In this document: in pieces, positions 44,374-53,016 of the stretch
Layout: each line of letters starts with the position of its first letter
How positions within the stretch are numbered: position 1 is the stretch's first letter
DNA from: Lachnospira multipara ATCC 19207
GTDB lineage: Bacteria > Bacillota > Clostridia > Lachnospirales > Lachnospiraceae
Assembly: GCF_000424105.1 (NCBI RefSeq)
Contig: NZ_AUJG01000002.1
Coordinates: 302,036 to 366,035 of the forward strand
Length of the DNA stretch: 64,000 nt
Direction: 5' to 3'
The notes under the pieces: model-generated
Databases searched by the model: none
What the model was told of the DNA's origin: nothing
The model's input: the letters and a program-made list of their open reading frames with translations, nothing else
Program-made: the position numbers and the translations under genes

Positions 44374-47010
44374 CTAGTTTAACTGACCTTCTAATTCAGA
44401 TGCTACCTTTGAAAGTAACTCATCAATACCAGCAGCATTCTTACCACCAGCCTGAGCCATGTTAGGACGACCACCGCCGCCACCTCCAACGATTGGAGCA
44501 AGACTCTTAATTAAGTTACCTGCATGAGCACCAGCCTTAACAGCATCATCTGTTGCCATAGCAATTAAGTTAACCTTACCATCATTATCAGATGCAAGTA
44601 ATACAACACCTGACTTGATTTCTGTCTTTAACTTATCGCCTAAGTTTCTAAGTTCGTTCATATCAACGCCTGATAACTTAGTAGCGATTAACTTAAAGCC
44701 CTTAACTTCAACTGCATCACTCGAAACATCACCAAGAGCGTTGTTTGCAAGTTCAGCCTTAAACTTTTCATTCTCGCTTGAAAGTGCCTTAACTTCATCA
44801 TTTAATGAGTTAATCTTATTAATTAACTGAGCAGGTTCAACCTTAGCTGCCTTAGCTGCATTGCTTAATTCTTCTTCAAGCTTAGCATAGTAGTTTAATA
44901 CGCCCTTATCTGTAAGAGCCTCTAATCTTCTAACACCAGCTGCAACACCTGACTCACCAACGATCTTAAATAATCTAATATTAGCTGTATTAGCTACATG
45001 TGTACCACCACAGAATTCCTTAGAGAAATCGCCCATAGATACAACACGTACCTTCTCGCCATACTTTTCACCAAAGAGGGCCATAGCACCAGTCTTCTTA
45101 GCTTCATCAATTGTCATAACATCTGTTACAACAGGAACAGCCTTTGCAATCTGCTCATTGACTAATTCTTCAACCTTAGCTAATTCTTCCTTAGTTACGC
45201 TCTGGAAGTGAGTAAAGTCGAAACGAAGTCTTTCTGGATTTACAAATGAACCCTTCTGTTCTACGTGATCACCTAAAACAGTTCTTAAAGCCTTCTGTAA
45301 AAGGTGAGTAGCTGAGTGGTTCTTACATGTGTCAGCTCTACCAGCTTCATCAACACAAAGTGTAACCTTATCACCCTGCTTAATCATACCCTTTGTCATT
45401 TCACCAACGTGACCAATCTTGCCACCCTTTAAGTGAATTGTAGTCTCAACTTTAAATTCGCCTTCAGGAGTTGTAATAATACCCTTATCACCTTCCTGGC
45501 CACCCATTGTGCCATAGAAAGCTGTCTTATCAACGATAATTGTACCCTTATCACCTTCTGTTAAAGCATCAACAATTTCTTCCTCTGTTGTTAAAACAAG
45601 GACTTCGCCTTCATTTGTTAACTTGTCATAGCCAACAAATTCAGAGCTAATTGTTGGATCAATATCATCATAAACTGTTGCGTCAGCACCCATGTAGTTA
45701 GTAGTCTTTCTAGCATTACGAGCCTTAACTCTCTGCTCTTCCATAGCCGCTTTAAAGCCTTCTTCATCAACAGTAATATCTTTTTCTTCAAGGATTTCCT
45801 TTGTTAAATCAATAGGGAATCCGTAAGTATCATATAACTTAAATGTATCAGCACCGCTAAGAACCTTAGAGTTGTTCTTTGCAAGCTCATCCATCATATC
45901 GTTAAGAATTGTAAGACCCTGATCAATTGTCTTATTAAACTTATCTTCTTCTTCAGAGATAACCTTTAAGATAAATGTCTTCTTCTCTTCTAATTCTGGG
46001 TAACCATCCTTAGAACCTTCAATAACTGTCTCACATAATTCACCAAGGAACTTATGGTTAATTCCAAGTAATCTACCGTGTCTAGCTGCTCTTCTAAGTA
46101 ATCTTCTAAGAACATAGCCTCTACCTTCGTTAGAAGGCATGATACCATCTGATACCATAAATGTTACAGAACGAATGTGATCTGTAATAACACGGATAGA
46201 AACATCCTGCTTTTCAGAATCCTTATACTTAACACCAGCGATTTCGCAAACCTTGTCACGAAGTGCCTGTAATGTATCTACATCAAAGATAGAATCTACA
46301 TCCTGAACAACTACAGCAAGTCTTTCAAGACCCATACCTGTATCGATGTTCTTCTGAACTAATTCTGTGTAGTTTCCCTTACCGTCGTTGTTAAACTGTG
46401 AGAAAACGTTATTCCATACTTCCATGAATCTGTCGCCTTCGCCACCCATAACATCCTCAGGGCCTATACCGTACTTTTCACCACGGTCATAATAGATTTC
46501 AGAACATGGACCACAAGGACCAGCACCATGCTCCCAGAAGTTATCTTCCTTACCAAATCTATAAATTCTATCAGCTGCAACGCCGATTTCCTTATTCCAA
46601 ATTTCAAAAGCTTCATCATCATCAACATAAACTGAAGGATATAATCTGTCTGGATCAATACCAACAACTTCTGTTAAGAATTCCCATGACCAATGAATAG
46701 CTTCTGTCTTAAAATAATCACCAAATGAGAAATTACCAAGCATTTCAAAGAAAGTACCGTGTCTTGCAGTCTTACCAACGTTCTCGATATCACCTGTTCT
46801 GATACACTTCTGACATGTTGTAACTCTTCTCTTAGGTGGAATTTCCTGACCTGTAAAATAAGGCTTTAAAGGAGCCATACCTGAATTAATAATAAGTAAA
46901 CTGTTATCATTGTGAGGAACTAAAGAAAAGCTCTTCATTCTAAGATGTTCTTTGCTTTCAAAGAAATCAAGATATAACTTTCTTAGTTCGTTTACACCTC
47001 TGTACTGCAC
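44374..47010 (-). CDS. alaS: alanyl-tRNA synthetase
   Basis: This 878-residue, full-length synthetase uses a GTG start with GGGAGGAAGAAA upstream. It has the class II core (NELRKLYLDFFESKEHLRM, NSGMAPLKPYFTG, GTFFEMLGNFSFGDYFK), the editing domain zinc motifs HSATHLLQKAL and CGGTHV, and the glycine-rich C-terminal C-Ala end GGGGGRPNMAQAGGK. It charges tRNA-Ala and removes mischarged Ser and Gly. Confidence 0.98.
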   Translation of the reverse strand: MQYRGVNELRKLYLDFFESKEHLRMKSFSLVPHNDNSLLIINSGMAPLKPYFTGQEIPPKRRVTTCQKCIRTGDIENVGKTARHGTFFEMLGNFSFGDYFKTEAIHWSWEFLTEVVGIDPDRLYPSVYVDDDEAFEIWNKEIGVAADRIYRFGKEDNFWEHGAGPCGPCSEIYYDRGEKYGIGPEDVMGGEGDRFMEVWNNVFSQFNNDGKGNYTELVQKNIDTGMGLERLAVVVQDVDSIFDVDTLQALRDKVCEIAGVKYKDSEKQDVSIRVITDHIRSVTFMVSDGIMPSNEGRGYVLRRLLRRAARHGRLLGINHKFLGELCETVIEGSKDGYPELEEKKTFILKVISEEEDKFNKTIDQGLTILNDMMDELAKNNSKVLSGADTFKLYDTYGFPIDLTKEILEEKDITVDEEGFKAAMEEQRVKARNARKTTNYMGADATVYDDIDPTISSEFVGYDKLTNEGEVLVLTTEEEIVDALTEGDKGTIIVDKTAFYGTMGGQEGDKGIITTPEGEFKVETTIHLKGGKIGHVGEMTKGMIKQGDKVTLCVDEAGRADTCKNHSATHLLQKALRTVLGDHVEQKGSFVNPERLRFDFTHFQSVTKEELAKVEELVNEQIAKAVPVVTDVMTIDEAKKTGAMALFGEKYGEKVRVVSMGDFSKEFCGGTHVANTANIRLFKIVGESGVAAGVRRLEALTDKGVLNYYAKLEEELSNAAKAAKVEPAQLINKINSLNDEVKALSSENEKFKAELANNALGDVSSDAVEVKGFKLIATKLSGVDMNELRNLGDKLKTEIKSGVVLLASDNDGKVNLIAMATDDAVKAGAHAGNLIKSLAPIVGGGGGGRPNMAQAGGKNAAGIDELLSKVASELEGQLN

Positions 47011-47065
47011 TGTTTCTTCCTCCCAAATGCTATAATAAATTTTTAATAATTAACAAAAAATAATC

Positions 47066-47096
47066 GTGTCTTTATGCTATCTAGTTCTAAAGACAC
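47066..47096 (-). promoter_or_regulatory. hairpin with U-tract at the 5' end of the alaS transcript
   Basis: On the minus strand GTGTCTTTA (47096-47088) pairs perfectly with TAAAGACAC (47074-47066), followed by GATTATTTTTTG. It starts at the predicted transcription start, so it could work as an early attenuator or as a 5' stability stem. Confidence 0.5.
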
Positions 47097-47102
47097 TAGC
47101 TA

Positions 47103-47131
47103 AATATAACTCAATTATTTGTTTCTGTCAA
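47103..47131 (-). promoter_or_regulatory. alaS promoter
   Basis: On the minus strand, consensus TTGACA (47131-47126), a 17-base spacer and TATATT (47108-47103). Confidence 0.75.
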
Positions 47132-47167
47132 TGAAACAAGGGTTTAAAGGCCTTTGCAATAAAAAAA

Positions 47168-47190
47168 GACAGGTCAAACACTGACCTGTC
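47168..47190 (-). terminator. terminator after the small membrane ORF
   Basis: GACAGGTCA (47168-47176) pairs with TGACCTGTC (47182-47190), followed on the minus strand by a run of seven T. It ends the small ORF upstream and insulates alaS. Confidence 0.9.
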
Positions 47191-47203
47191 TATAAAATAA
47201 TAA

Positions 47204-47362
47204 TTATTTATCTTCTTCCCTAGCCTTTGCAGCCTTTTTAGCATCTGAGGACTTGCGTAATTTACCACCGATCATACAAGCACAAACGATTGCAGCAATA
47301 TAAACTACAAACTTAACTGCCTCATAACAAATTTCGCCACCTAAAGTAGTAAGTACAACCAT
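47204..47362 (-). CDS. 52-residue membrane protein, unrecognised
   Basis: A short frame reads MVVLTTLGGEICYEAVKFVV, then a hydrophobic YIAAIVCACMIGG helix and a basic, Ala/Lys-rich tail ending KKAAKAREEDK. GGAGG lies 7 bases before the ATG and a strong terminator follows 14 bases after the stop, which is what a real small gene would show. The layout is a single membrane helix with a charged cytoplasmic tail. I do not recognise a family. It lies between the broken MutS-family gene and alaS; apart from it, the two promoter elements and the terminator, the 440-base gap holds nothing else. Confidence 0.7.
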   Translation of the reverse strand: MVVLTTLGGEICYEAVKFVVYIAAIVCACMIGGKLRKSSDAKKAAKAREEDK

Positions 47363-47450
47363 TAAAACGCCTCCAAATTAATTTTATTTGTGTTAATCAC
47401 CTTCGTGGTATCCCACACATATATATAGTGCTATTATATAACATTTGTCC

Positions 47451-49138
47451 CTAAATTTCAACTTTCCAGCTAGCATTCTCTAAAAAATATGCTGCTCTCT
47501 CATTTGATTTATCTACAATTTCTTTATCAAATCCAAGGACTGATAATAGCTTTATGGCATTTCTTGTAGTTGCTGGTCCCTTGTGAAGCTTATAGTCAAA
47601 TAAAACTTCATCATCTGTTACATTTTCTCTAAAATGATAATTCTCATACTCTTTCTCAAGTAGTGTTGTAAGCTCTACATCATGAGTTGCCGCAAATACA
47701 AAGGCCTTTGACTTGCCTAGGCTTGATAGTATCTGAGTTGATGCAGCCACACGCTCCACTGTGTTAGTACCCTTTAAAACCTCATCAATAAAGATAAGTA
47801 AAGGCTTCTTATTATCATCAAGACTATCAAAGATTCGCTTAATAGACTTAATCTCTACAATATAGTAACTATTATTAGCCTCTAAATCGTCTCGAAGTGC
47901 CATAGAAGAATAGATTCTAAACTTTGGTGCCTTATAAGACTTTGAAAGGCTTGTATTAATAGTCTGGCTAAGAATTGCATTAATGGCAACGGTCTTTAAA
48001 AATGTAGACTTGCCGGAAGCATTAGAACCTGTAAGAAGTACATTACCGTTCTCACTAATAGAATTAACCACTGGGTTATCAATTAGTGGGTGATATGCCT
48101 CTTCTAAGTTAATAGAGATTTCTCCCTCCACAAACTCCGGAACGCTATAGTATGGCAAGCTCTTTCTAAAGGAAGCGATGGCAATTGTAGACTCAATAAA
48201 GCCTAAAACGTCCATAAGCTCGTAGATTTCCTGTTCCTTATTATTAAGTAACTTAACCATATTGTTAAACTTAATCAAGTCAATATGAGTAAGCATTCTT
48301 AAATAGTCCATAATAATCTCGGAAATAGAGCCTGTTACATTGCCTGTTTCAAGCATTGCTGAGTTATTATAAATCTTACTAAAGGCCTTTGATAATTCCT
48401 TTAATCTAGCATTAGAGTCTGCAAGGAAATCCAAATCAAGATTTACAATATCCTTTGAAGCCTTAATCATCTTAACAATCTGATTTATACAAACAAAATA
48501 TCTCTCCACATCCGCCTTAAATCTGTAATATGTAACCACGCAAAAAATCATAGCAAAATTACAAGTAAAATTCCAATAGATGGATTAATTGCAAGTAAAA
48601 CCACTAAAGAAGCGATTAAAAGAATAGGCGATAGATAATTTGCAATATTAGACTTTGGTTTTAATTCCACAATCATGTCCACATAATCAGACACTGCCAT
48701 ATGCTTAGCATATCCAATAAATGCAAAAATCTTTTGAATCTTAAATCTACTATCCTCATCCTCATCAAAGGAATTAGCGTAGTCATTAATTTTCTTTAAT
48801 TCTTCTTCAGACTTATCCGTCTCGCGAATCATTTTATATAAGTATTCCTGACCAATTGAAGAGTTGGTATTATTAAGGGCATGAAAAACTCTGTCCATAT
48901 CTAGGTCATTCCAACTAATATCATCAACACATTCTCCACTTGCCCTGTTCTTATAAAAATGTGTAATCTGCTCTAGTTCATCTAGGCTAGTCTTCTTATT
49001 TGCCTTTTTGCCATAAGATTTCTTAAGTCTTTTGTGTAGCTTTATTCTTGCTGCCCTTCTTTGTGAAATGTAGGCATAAATAATAGAAACTATTGCTGCT
49101 ATTATTATTAGTATCCAAACGATGTCCTATTTTTTCAT
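47451..49138 (-). pseudogene. MutS-family ATPase gene broken by a stop and a frameshift
   Basis: Read on the minus strand, an ATG at 49138 with AGGAG upstream is followed by an in-frame TAG at codon 4 (49129-49127). The frame then continues through a membrane segment (IVWILIIIAAIVSIIYAY) and a MutS-III-like helical region to a TGA near 48548. A second frame, one base back and overlapping in ATGA, carries the rest: helical core and MutS ATPase with Walker A TGSNASGKSTFL, Walker B LLIFIDEVLKGTNTVERV and AATHDVELT. Together they make one membrane-anchored MutS-family protein of about 560 residues. The 48548-48898 and 47451-48551 pieces may still be translated separately. Sequencing error is possible. 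Confidence 0.78.
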
Positions 49139-49156
49139 AAATTCAAGTCTCCTAAA

Positions 49157-49867
49157 TTAAAGATTAATAGCAGTATTAAGTGCAATTTCCATCATATTAG
49201 TAAAGCTAGTCTGTCTCTGATATGCATCAAGCTCTTCATTCTTATAAAGATGGTCACTGATAGTTAAAATACAAAGCGCATTCTTACCTAGTCTCTGAGC
49301 ATTTAAGTAAAGAGCTGCCGATTCCATCTCTATACAAAGCACGCCCATCTTCTTCCATAGGTCATTAGCATCTTTATCATCTGAATAGAAAGTATCTGAT
49401 GATAATACATTTCCAACATTTACATCAATACCAAGCTTTGCAGCCTCATCATAAGCTGTCTTTAAAAGTGTAAAGTTAGCAGTTGGTGCAATTGTACCTG
49501 GTAATTTATACTGGGCTGCGTAATTTGAATTAGTAGAAGCTGTAGAAGCTAAAACTACATCCATGCAAGAAAGATCATCTGATAGGGCCCCTGCAGAACC
49601 GATTCTAATAATATTATCTACGTCATACATGCTATAGAGCTCATAGCTATAGATGCCAATTGATGGCATACCCATGCCGCTTCCCATTACAGAAACCTTC
49701 TTGCCCTTATATTCACCTGTATATCCAAACATATTTCTTACAGTGTTAAACTGTGTTACATTTTCAAGGAATGTATCTGCAATAAACTTAGCTCTTAGCG
49801 GATCCCCTGGCATAAGAACAGTCTTTGCAATGTCACCTAAATTAGCTGCGTTATGTGGTGTACTCAT
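49157..49867 (-). CDS. deoD: purine-nucleoside phosphorylase, DeoD type
   Basis: This 236-residue enzyme has the phosphate-binding GDPLRAKFIADTFL, VMGSGMGMPSIGIYSYEL, IRIGSAGAL, CIEMESAALYLNA and TISDHLYK with the catalytic aspartate. It cleaves purine nucleosides to base and ribose-1-phosphate. Apt, encoded just upstream on the same strand, then recovers adenine, so the two form a purine salvage pair. GGAGGATAAAT precedes the ATG. Confidence 0.96.
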   Translation of the reverse strand: MSTPHNAANLGDIAKTVLMPGDPLRAKFIADTFLENVTQFNTVRNMFGYTGEYKGKKVSVMGSGMGMPSIGIYSYELYSMYDVDNIIRIGSAGALSDDLSCMDVVLASTASTNSNYAAQYKLPGTIAPTANFTLLKTAYDEAAKLGIDVNVGNVLSSDTFYSDDKDANDLWKKMGVLCIEMESAALYLNAQRLGKNALCILTISDHLYKNEELDAYQRQTSFTNMMEIALNTAINL

Positions 49868-49891
49868 ATTTATCCTCCAATCTTTTAAAAA

Positions 49892-49925
49892 AAGTAGTGC
49901 ACTTTATAAATAAAACACACTACTT
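49892..49925 (-). terminator. terminator between apt and deoD
   Basis: AAGTAGTG (49892-49899) pairs with CACTACTT (49918-49925), followed on the minus strand by TTTTTTT. DeoD begins only 25 bases further on, so readthrough or a promoter inside the stem-loop region must supply it. Confidence 0.8.
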
Positions 49926-49986
49926 CTTAATATCTAATATTATAAACTAATAATTAAGATTTAGGAATTAAAACTTTCTAAATTAA

Positions 49987-50511
49987 TTACTTTCCTTCAT
50001 ACTTAATTACTGCATCTACATTGTATCCCTTTAACTTATCTCTGCCCTTTAAGCCTTCAAGTTCCATTAAGAATACAACCTTAACTACTTCACCACCAAG
50101 CTCTTCGATAAGCTTAATGATTGCTTCAATTGTTCCGCCTGTAGCGATTAAGTCATCTACAATAACTACCTTCTGACCTGGTTTGATAGAATCTTTATGT
50201 AATTCAACAACGGCTGTGCCATATTCAAGAGCGTATTCCATAGATACTGTCTCGCAAGGAAGCTTACCCTTCTTTCTTGCAGGTACAAATCCCTTGTGGT
50301 TCTTATAAGCGATTGGAACACCAAAAATAAATCCTCTAGATTCTGGTCCAACTACAACATCATAATCTACGTCCTTTAATAAGTTATCAATCTCATCAAT
50401 TGCTAACTGGAAGCCATCTGGATCCTGAAGTACTGTTGTGACATCTCTAAATACGATGCCTTCCTTAGGGAAATCTGGAATACTTCTTACATAATCTTCA
50501 ACCTTTTTCAT
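49987..50511 (-). CDS. apt: adenine phosphoribosyltransferase
   Basis: This 174-residue enzyme joins adenine and PRPP to AMP. It has RSIPDFPKEGIVFRDVTT, GPESRGFIFG and the PRPP-loop VVIVDDLIATGGT. AAGGAG precedes the ATG. It is followed by deoD after a terminator and preceded by a small unknown gene and recG. Confidence 0.96.
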   Translation of the reverse strand: MKKVEDYVRSIPDFPKEGIVFRDVTTVLQDPDGFQLAIDEIDNLLKDVDYDVVVGPESRGFIFGVPIAYKNHKGFVPARKKGKLPCETVSMEYALEYGTAVVELHKDSIKPGQKVVIVDDLIATGGTIEAIIKLIEELGGEVVKVVFLMELEGLKGRDKLKGYNVDAVIKYEGK

Positions 50512-50598
50512 TGTAACAAACTCCTTAATATGTTTAAACTATTAATATCATAAAATGACGCACTTCTTATTATAACATAAAAATTTCGTTTTGTATAA

Positions 50599-50829
50599 CT
50601 ATTCATCAAATTCACACAAAACATAATAGCCTCTACTTGTTTCACCAACTTCCTTAACCACGCCTTTTCTAGATTTTAAGCGCTCTGGAGTTGTGAAGTT
50701 ACCAGACATAGCTACCGCAGGTTCAATAGTATAATAATAACTACTAGGTAATTTTCCCTCAGTAATTTCCACTACATCCCCTTCTTTTACTAAACCTGGT
50801 CTACTCATAGTAAATGACATCTCTCTCAT
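50599..50829 (-). CDS. small protein of unknown function, 76 residues
   Basis: I do not recognise this protein. It is soluble and beta-rich, with VKEGDVVEITEGKLPSS, then RLKSRKGVVKEVGETSRGYY and an acidic end, a pattern that recalls small SH3- or KOW-like barrels. GAGG lies 9 bases before the first ATG. It begins 19 bases after recG on the same strand and probably shares its transcript. Confidence 0.7.
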   Translation of the reverse strand: MREMSFTMSRPGLVKEGDVVEITEGKLPSSYYYTIEPAVAMSGNFTTPERLKSRKGVVKEVGETSRGYYVLCEFDE

Positions 50830-50847
50830 ATCTTAAGCCTCGATTCT

Positions 50848-52914
50848 TTAAATATTAATCTTATCTAGCACCTTACCCCTATATTCTATCACTTTTTCCT
50901 TAAGCAGTGCATTTTCATCACTCTCTAAATTATTGTCTGCATCATAAATTAGCTTAGCCGCATCACTAGCCTCTTTTAGGGTTTGTGCATCTGCAAATAT
51001 ATCCGCAATGCCAAAATTAAAATCTCCGCTTTGTCTTACGCCAAAGAAGTCGCCAGGGCCACGAAGCTCTAGATCTTTTCTTGCTATCTCAAAGCCGTCG
51101 TTACTATTTTTTAAAATGTCTAATCTTTTCTTAATCTTCTCTGACTTTTTACCTGTCATAAAGATACAATAACTCTGGGCATCACCTCGACCAACACGGC
51201 CCCTTAGCTGATGAAGTCCCGCAAGTCCAAACATCTCTGAATTCTCAATTAACATAACTGTGGCATTAGGTACATTTACACCAACCTCAATAACCGTTGT
51301 GGATACCAAAATATCTATCTCATGTTTAGAGAATCGCCTCATTATCTCTTCCTTTTTGGCAGGCTTTAACTTGCCGTGAAGATATTCAATTCGACAATCT
51401 GGCAGGCGCTTTGAAAGTTCTTTAGAGTAATCAATTACATTAGCCCCAGTGAAATTCTCACTTTCCTCAACCATTGGACAAATAACATAACACTGATGCC
51501 CTGCCTTTACTTCCCTTTCTAAAAACTTGTCGGCATTATCTCTGTAAGATTCGTCAACGACTGCATTTTTAATAGGCAAACGACCCTTTGGCAGCTCATC
51601 AATTACGGAAATATCCAAATCTCCATAAAGAATAATAGCCAAGGTTCTTGGAATCGGTGTAGCAGACATAACCAAAATGTGTGGTCGTCTTCCCTTATTA
51701 GAAAAGCTCTCTCTTTGGGCAACACCAAATCGATGCTGCTCATCTGTTATAACAAGGGCCAAATCCTTATATTCTAGCTTTTCCTGAATAAGAGCATGAG
51801 TTCCAATTATAATCTGCGCCTCTCCAGACTGAATTCGCTCGTAGGCTAGGCGCTTTTCCTTAGCTGTCATAGAACCCACTAAAAGCTCTATCTTAATATC
51901 AAGTCCGTTTTTTTCAATTAAGTCCTTTAAAGATTCAAACTGCTGAATGGCAAGAACCTCCGTTGGCACCATCATAGCCCCCTGATAGTTATTTAGAGCA
52001 ATTTCAAGCAAGGCAATAATGGCCACAATAGTCTTACCAGAACCTACATCACCCTGAATTAATCTAGACATAATCTTAGGTCCTGTGTAATCAGCCCTAA
52101 CCTCTTCCACTGTTTTTAGCTGGGCATTAGTTAGTTTAAAGGGTAGACCTTCTATAAATTCATCGATTTTCTCAAGTCGATTAATTTCATAAATATTTGG
52201 ATTAGTCTCCTTTGAAGATTTCAAGCTAAGTGTTGCTAGAATAAAGAGAAAAAACTCCTCGAATGACAGTCTATGTCTAGCATTAATATAATCATCAAAC
52301 TCTTTTGGAAAATGTATATTCTGCATAGCAAAATTGTGCTCCGCCAGCTCATACTTTTCTCTAACCCATAAAGGAATGTACTCTGGCTCAAGCCTTTCCT
52401 CATATTCCTTTAAAAGTCCCGACACCAACTTAGTAAGCATATTATTGGTAATGCCCTTAGTTAAGGGATAAATTGGCATCATGCTTCCTTCAAGTTCCTT
52501 ATAAGCAGCCCTCGTAAAGAGCTTTGGCTGCTCGAAAGTCCACATTTTCCTAGTCTTATTAATTATCCCTCTGAAAATGTATCTAGCCCCTAACTTAAAA
52601 TTGTTCTTTAAAAATGGCATATTAAAGAACGTTACTTTAAAGGCATCACCATTTTCATCCTTTAGATTAACTGAAAGGATCTTTAATTTACCATTGCCAT
52701 AGATGTCAGGGCTTTTAATTACAACTCCCTCCATAGCAACAACACTTCCTTCTAAATCCTCATCTGCTTCTAAATCTGCTACTCTTACAGGCTCTTCGTA
52801 GATGTCGTATTTTCTTGGATAATGCTTTAATAAATCCTCAGTAGTATAAATATTTAGTTGTGAAAAATAGCTAGCAGTCTTTTCGCCCACTCCCTTTAAA
52901 GCCTTAATATCCAT
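50848..52914 (-). CDS. recG: ATP-dependent DNA helicase RecG
   Basis: This 688-residue helicase has an N-terminal wedge/OB domain (LKGVGEKTASYFSQLNIYT), Walker A LIQGDVGSGKTIVAI, the DEQHRFGV motif II, MSATPIPRTLA and LRGRVGRGDAQSYCIF. It remodels stalled replication forks and branched DNA. It starts close to the terminator that follows the DAK2 gene. Confidence 0.97.
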   Translation of the reverse strand: MDIKALKGVGEKTASYFSQLNIYTTEDLLKHYPRKYDIYEEPVRVADLEADEDLEGSVVAMEGVVIKSPDIYGNGKLKILSVNLKDENGDAFKVTFFNMPFLKNNFKLGARYIFRGIINKTRKMWTFEQPKLFTRAAYKELEGSMMPIYPLTKGITNNMLTKLVSGLLKEYEERLEPEYIPLWVREKYELAEHNFAMQNIHFPKEFDDYINARHRLSFEEFFLFILATLSLKSSKETNPNIYEINRLEKIDEFIEGLPFKLTNAQLKTVEEVRADYTGPKIMSRLIQGDVGSGKTIVAIIALLEIALNNYQGAMMVPTEVLAIQQFESLKDLIEKNGLDIKIELLVGSMTAKEKRLAYERIQSGEAQIIIGTHALIQEKLEYKDLALVITDEQHRFGVAQRESFSNKGRRPHILVMSATPIPRTLAIILYGDLDISVIDELPKGRLPIKNAVVDESYRDNADKFLEREVKAGHQCYVICPMVEESENFTGANVIDYSKELSKRLPDCRIEYLHGKLKPAKKEEIMRRFSKHEIDILVSTTVIEVGVNVPNATVMLIENSEMFGLAGLHQLRGRVGRGDAQSYCIFMTGKKSEKIKKRLDILKNSNDGFEIARKDLELRGPGDFFGVRQSGDFNFGIADIFADAQTLKEASDAAKLIYDADNNLESDENALLKEKVIEYRGKVLDKINI

Positions 52915-52959
52915 GCTGTCCCCTTATTATTCTTAATCTTAGATAGTCTTAGATAAAAA

Positions 52960-52994
52960 ATTAATCAACGCATAAAACTTATGCGTTGATTAAT
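52960..52994 (-). terminator. terminator after the DAK2-family gene
   Basis: A perfect 16-bp stem (52960-52975 with 52979-52994), loop AAC, followed on the minus strand by TTTTTTATC. Confidence 0.93.
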
Positions 52995-53016
52995 CTAAAT
53001 CCATTATTAATATTAA

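Noticed and set aside
47011..47135. T-box riboswitch upstream of alaS
   Set aside because: The leader is about 85 bases and lacks the T-box sequence (UGGNACC-like) and the long antiterminator fold.
49127..49138. In-frame TAG in the MutS-family gene as a pyrrolysine codon
   Set aside because: Pyrrolysine is not known in this family, the position is codon 4 and a separate frameshift is present; decay or sequence error is simpler.
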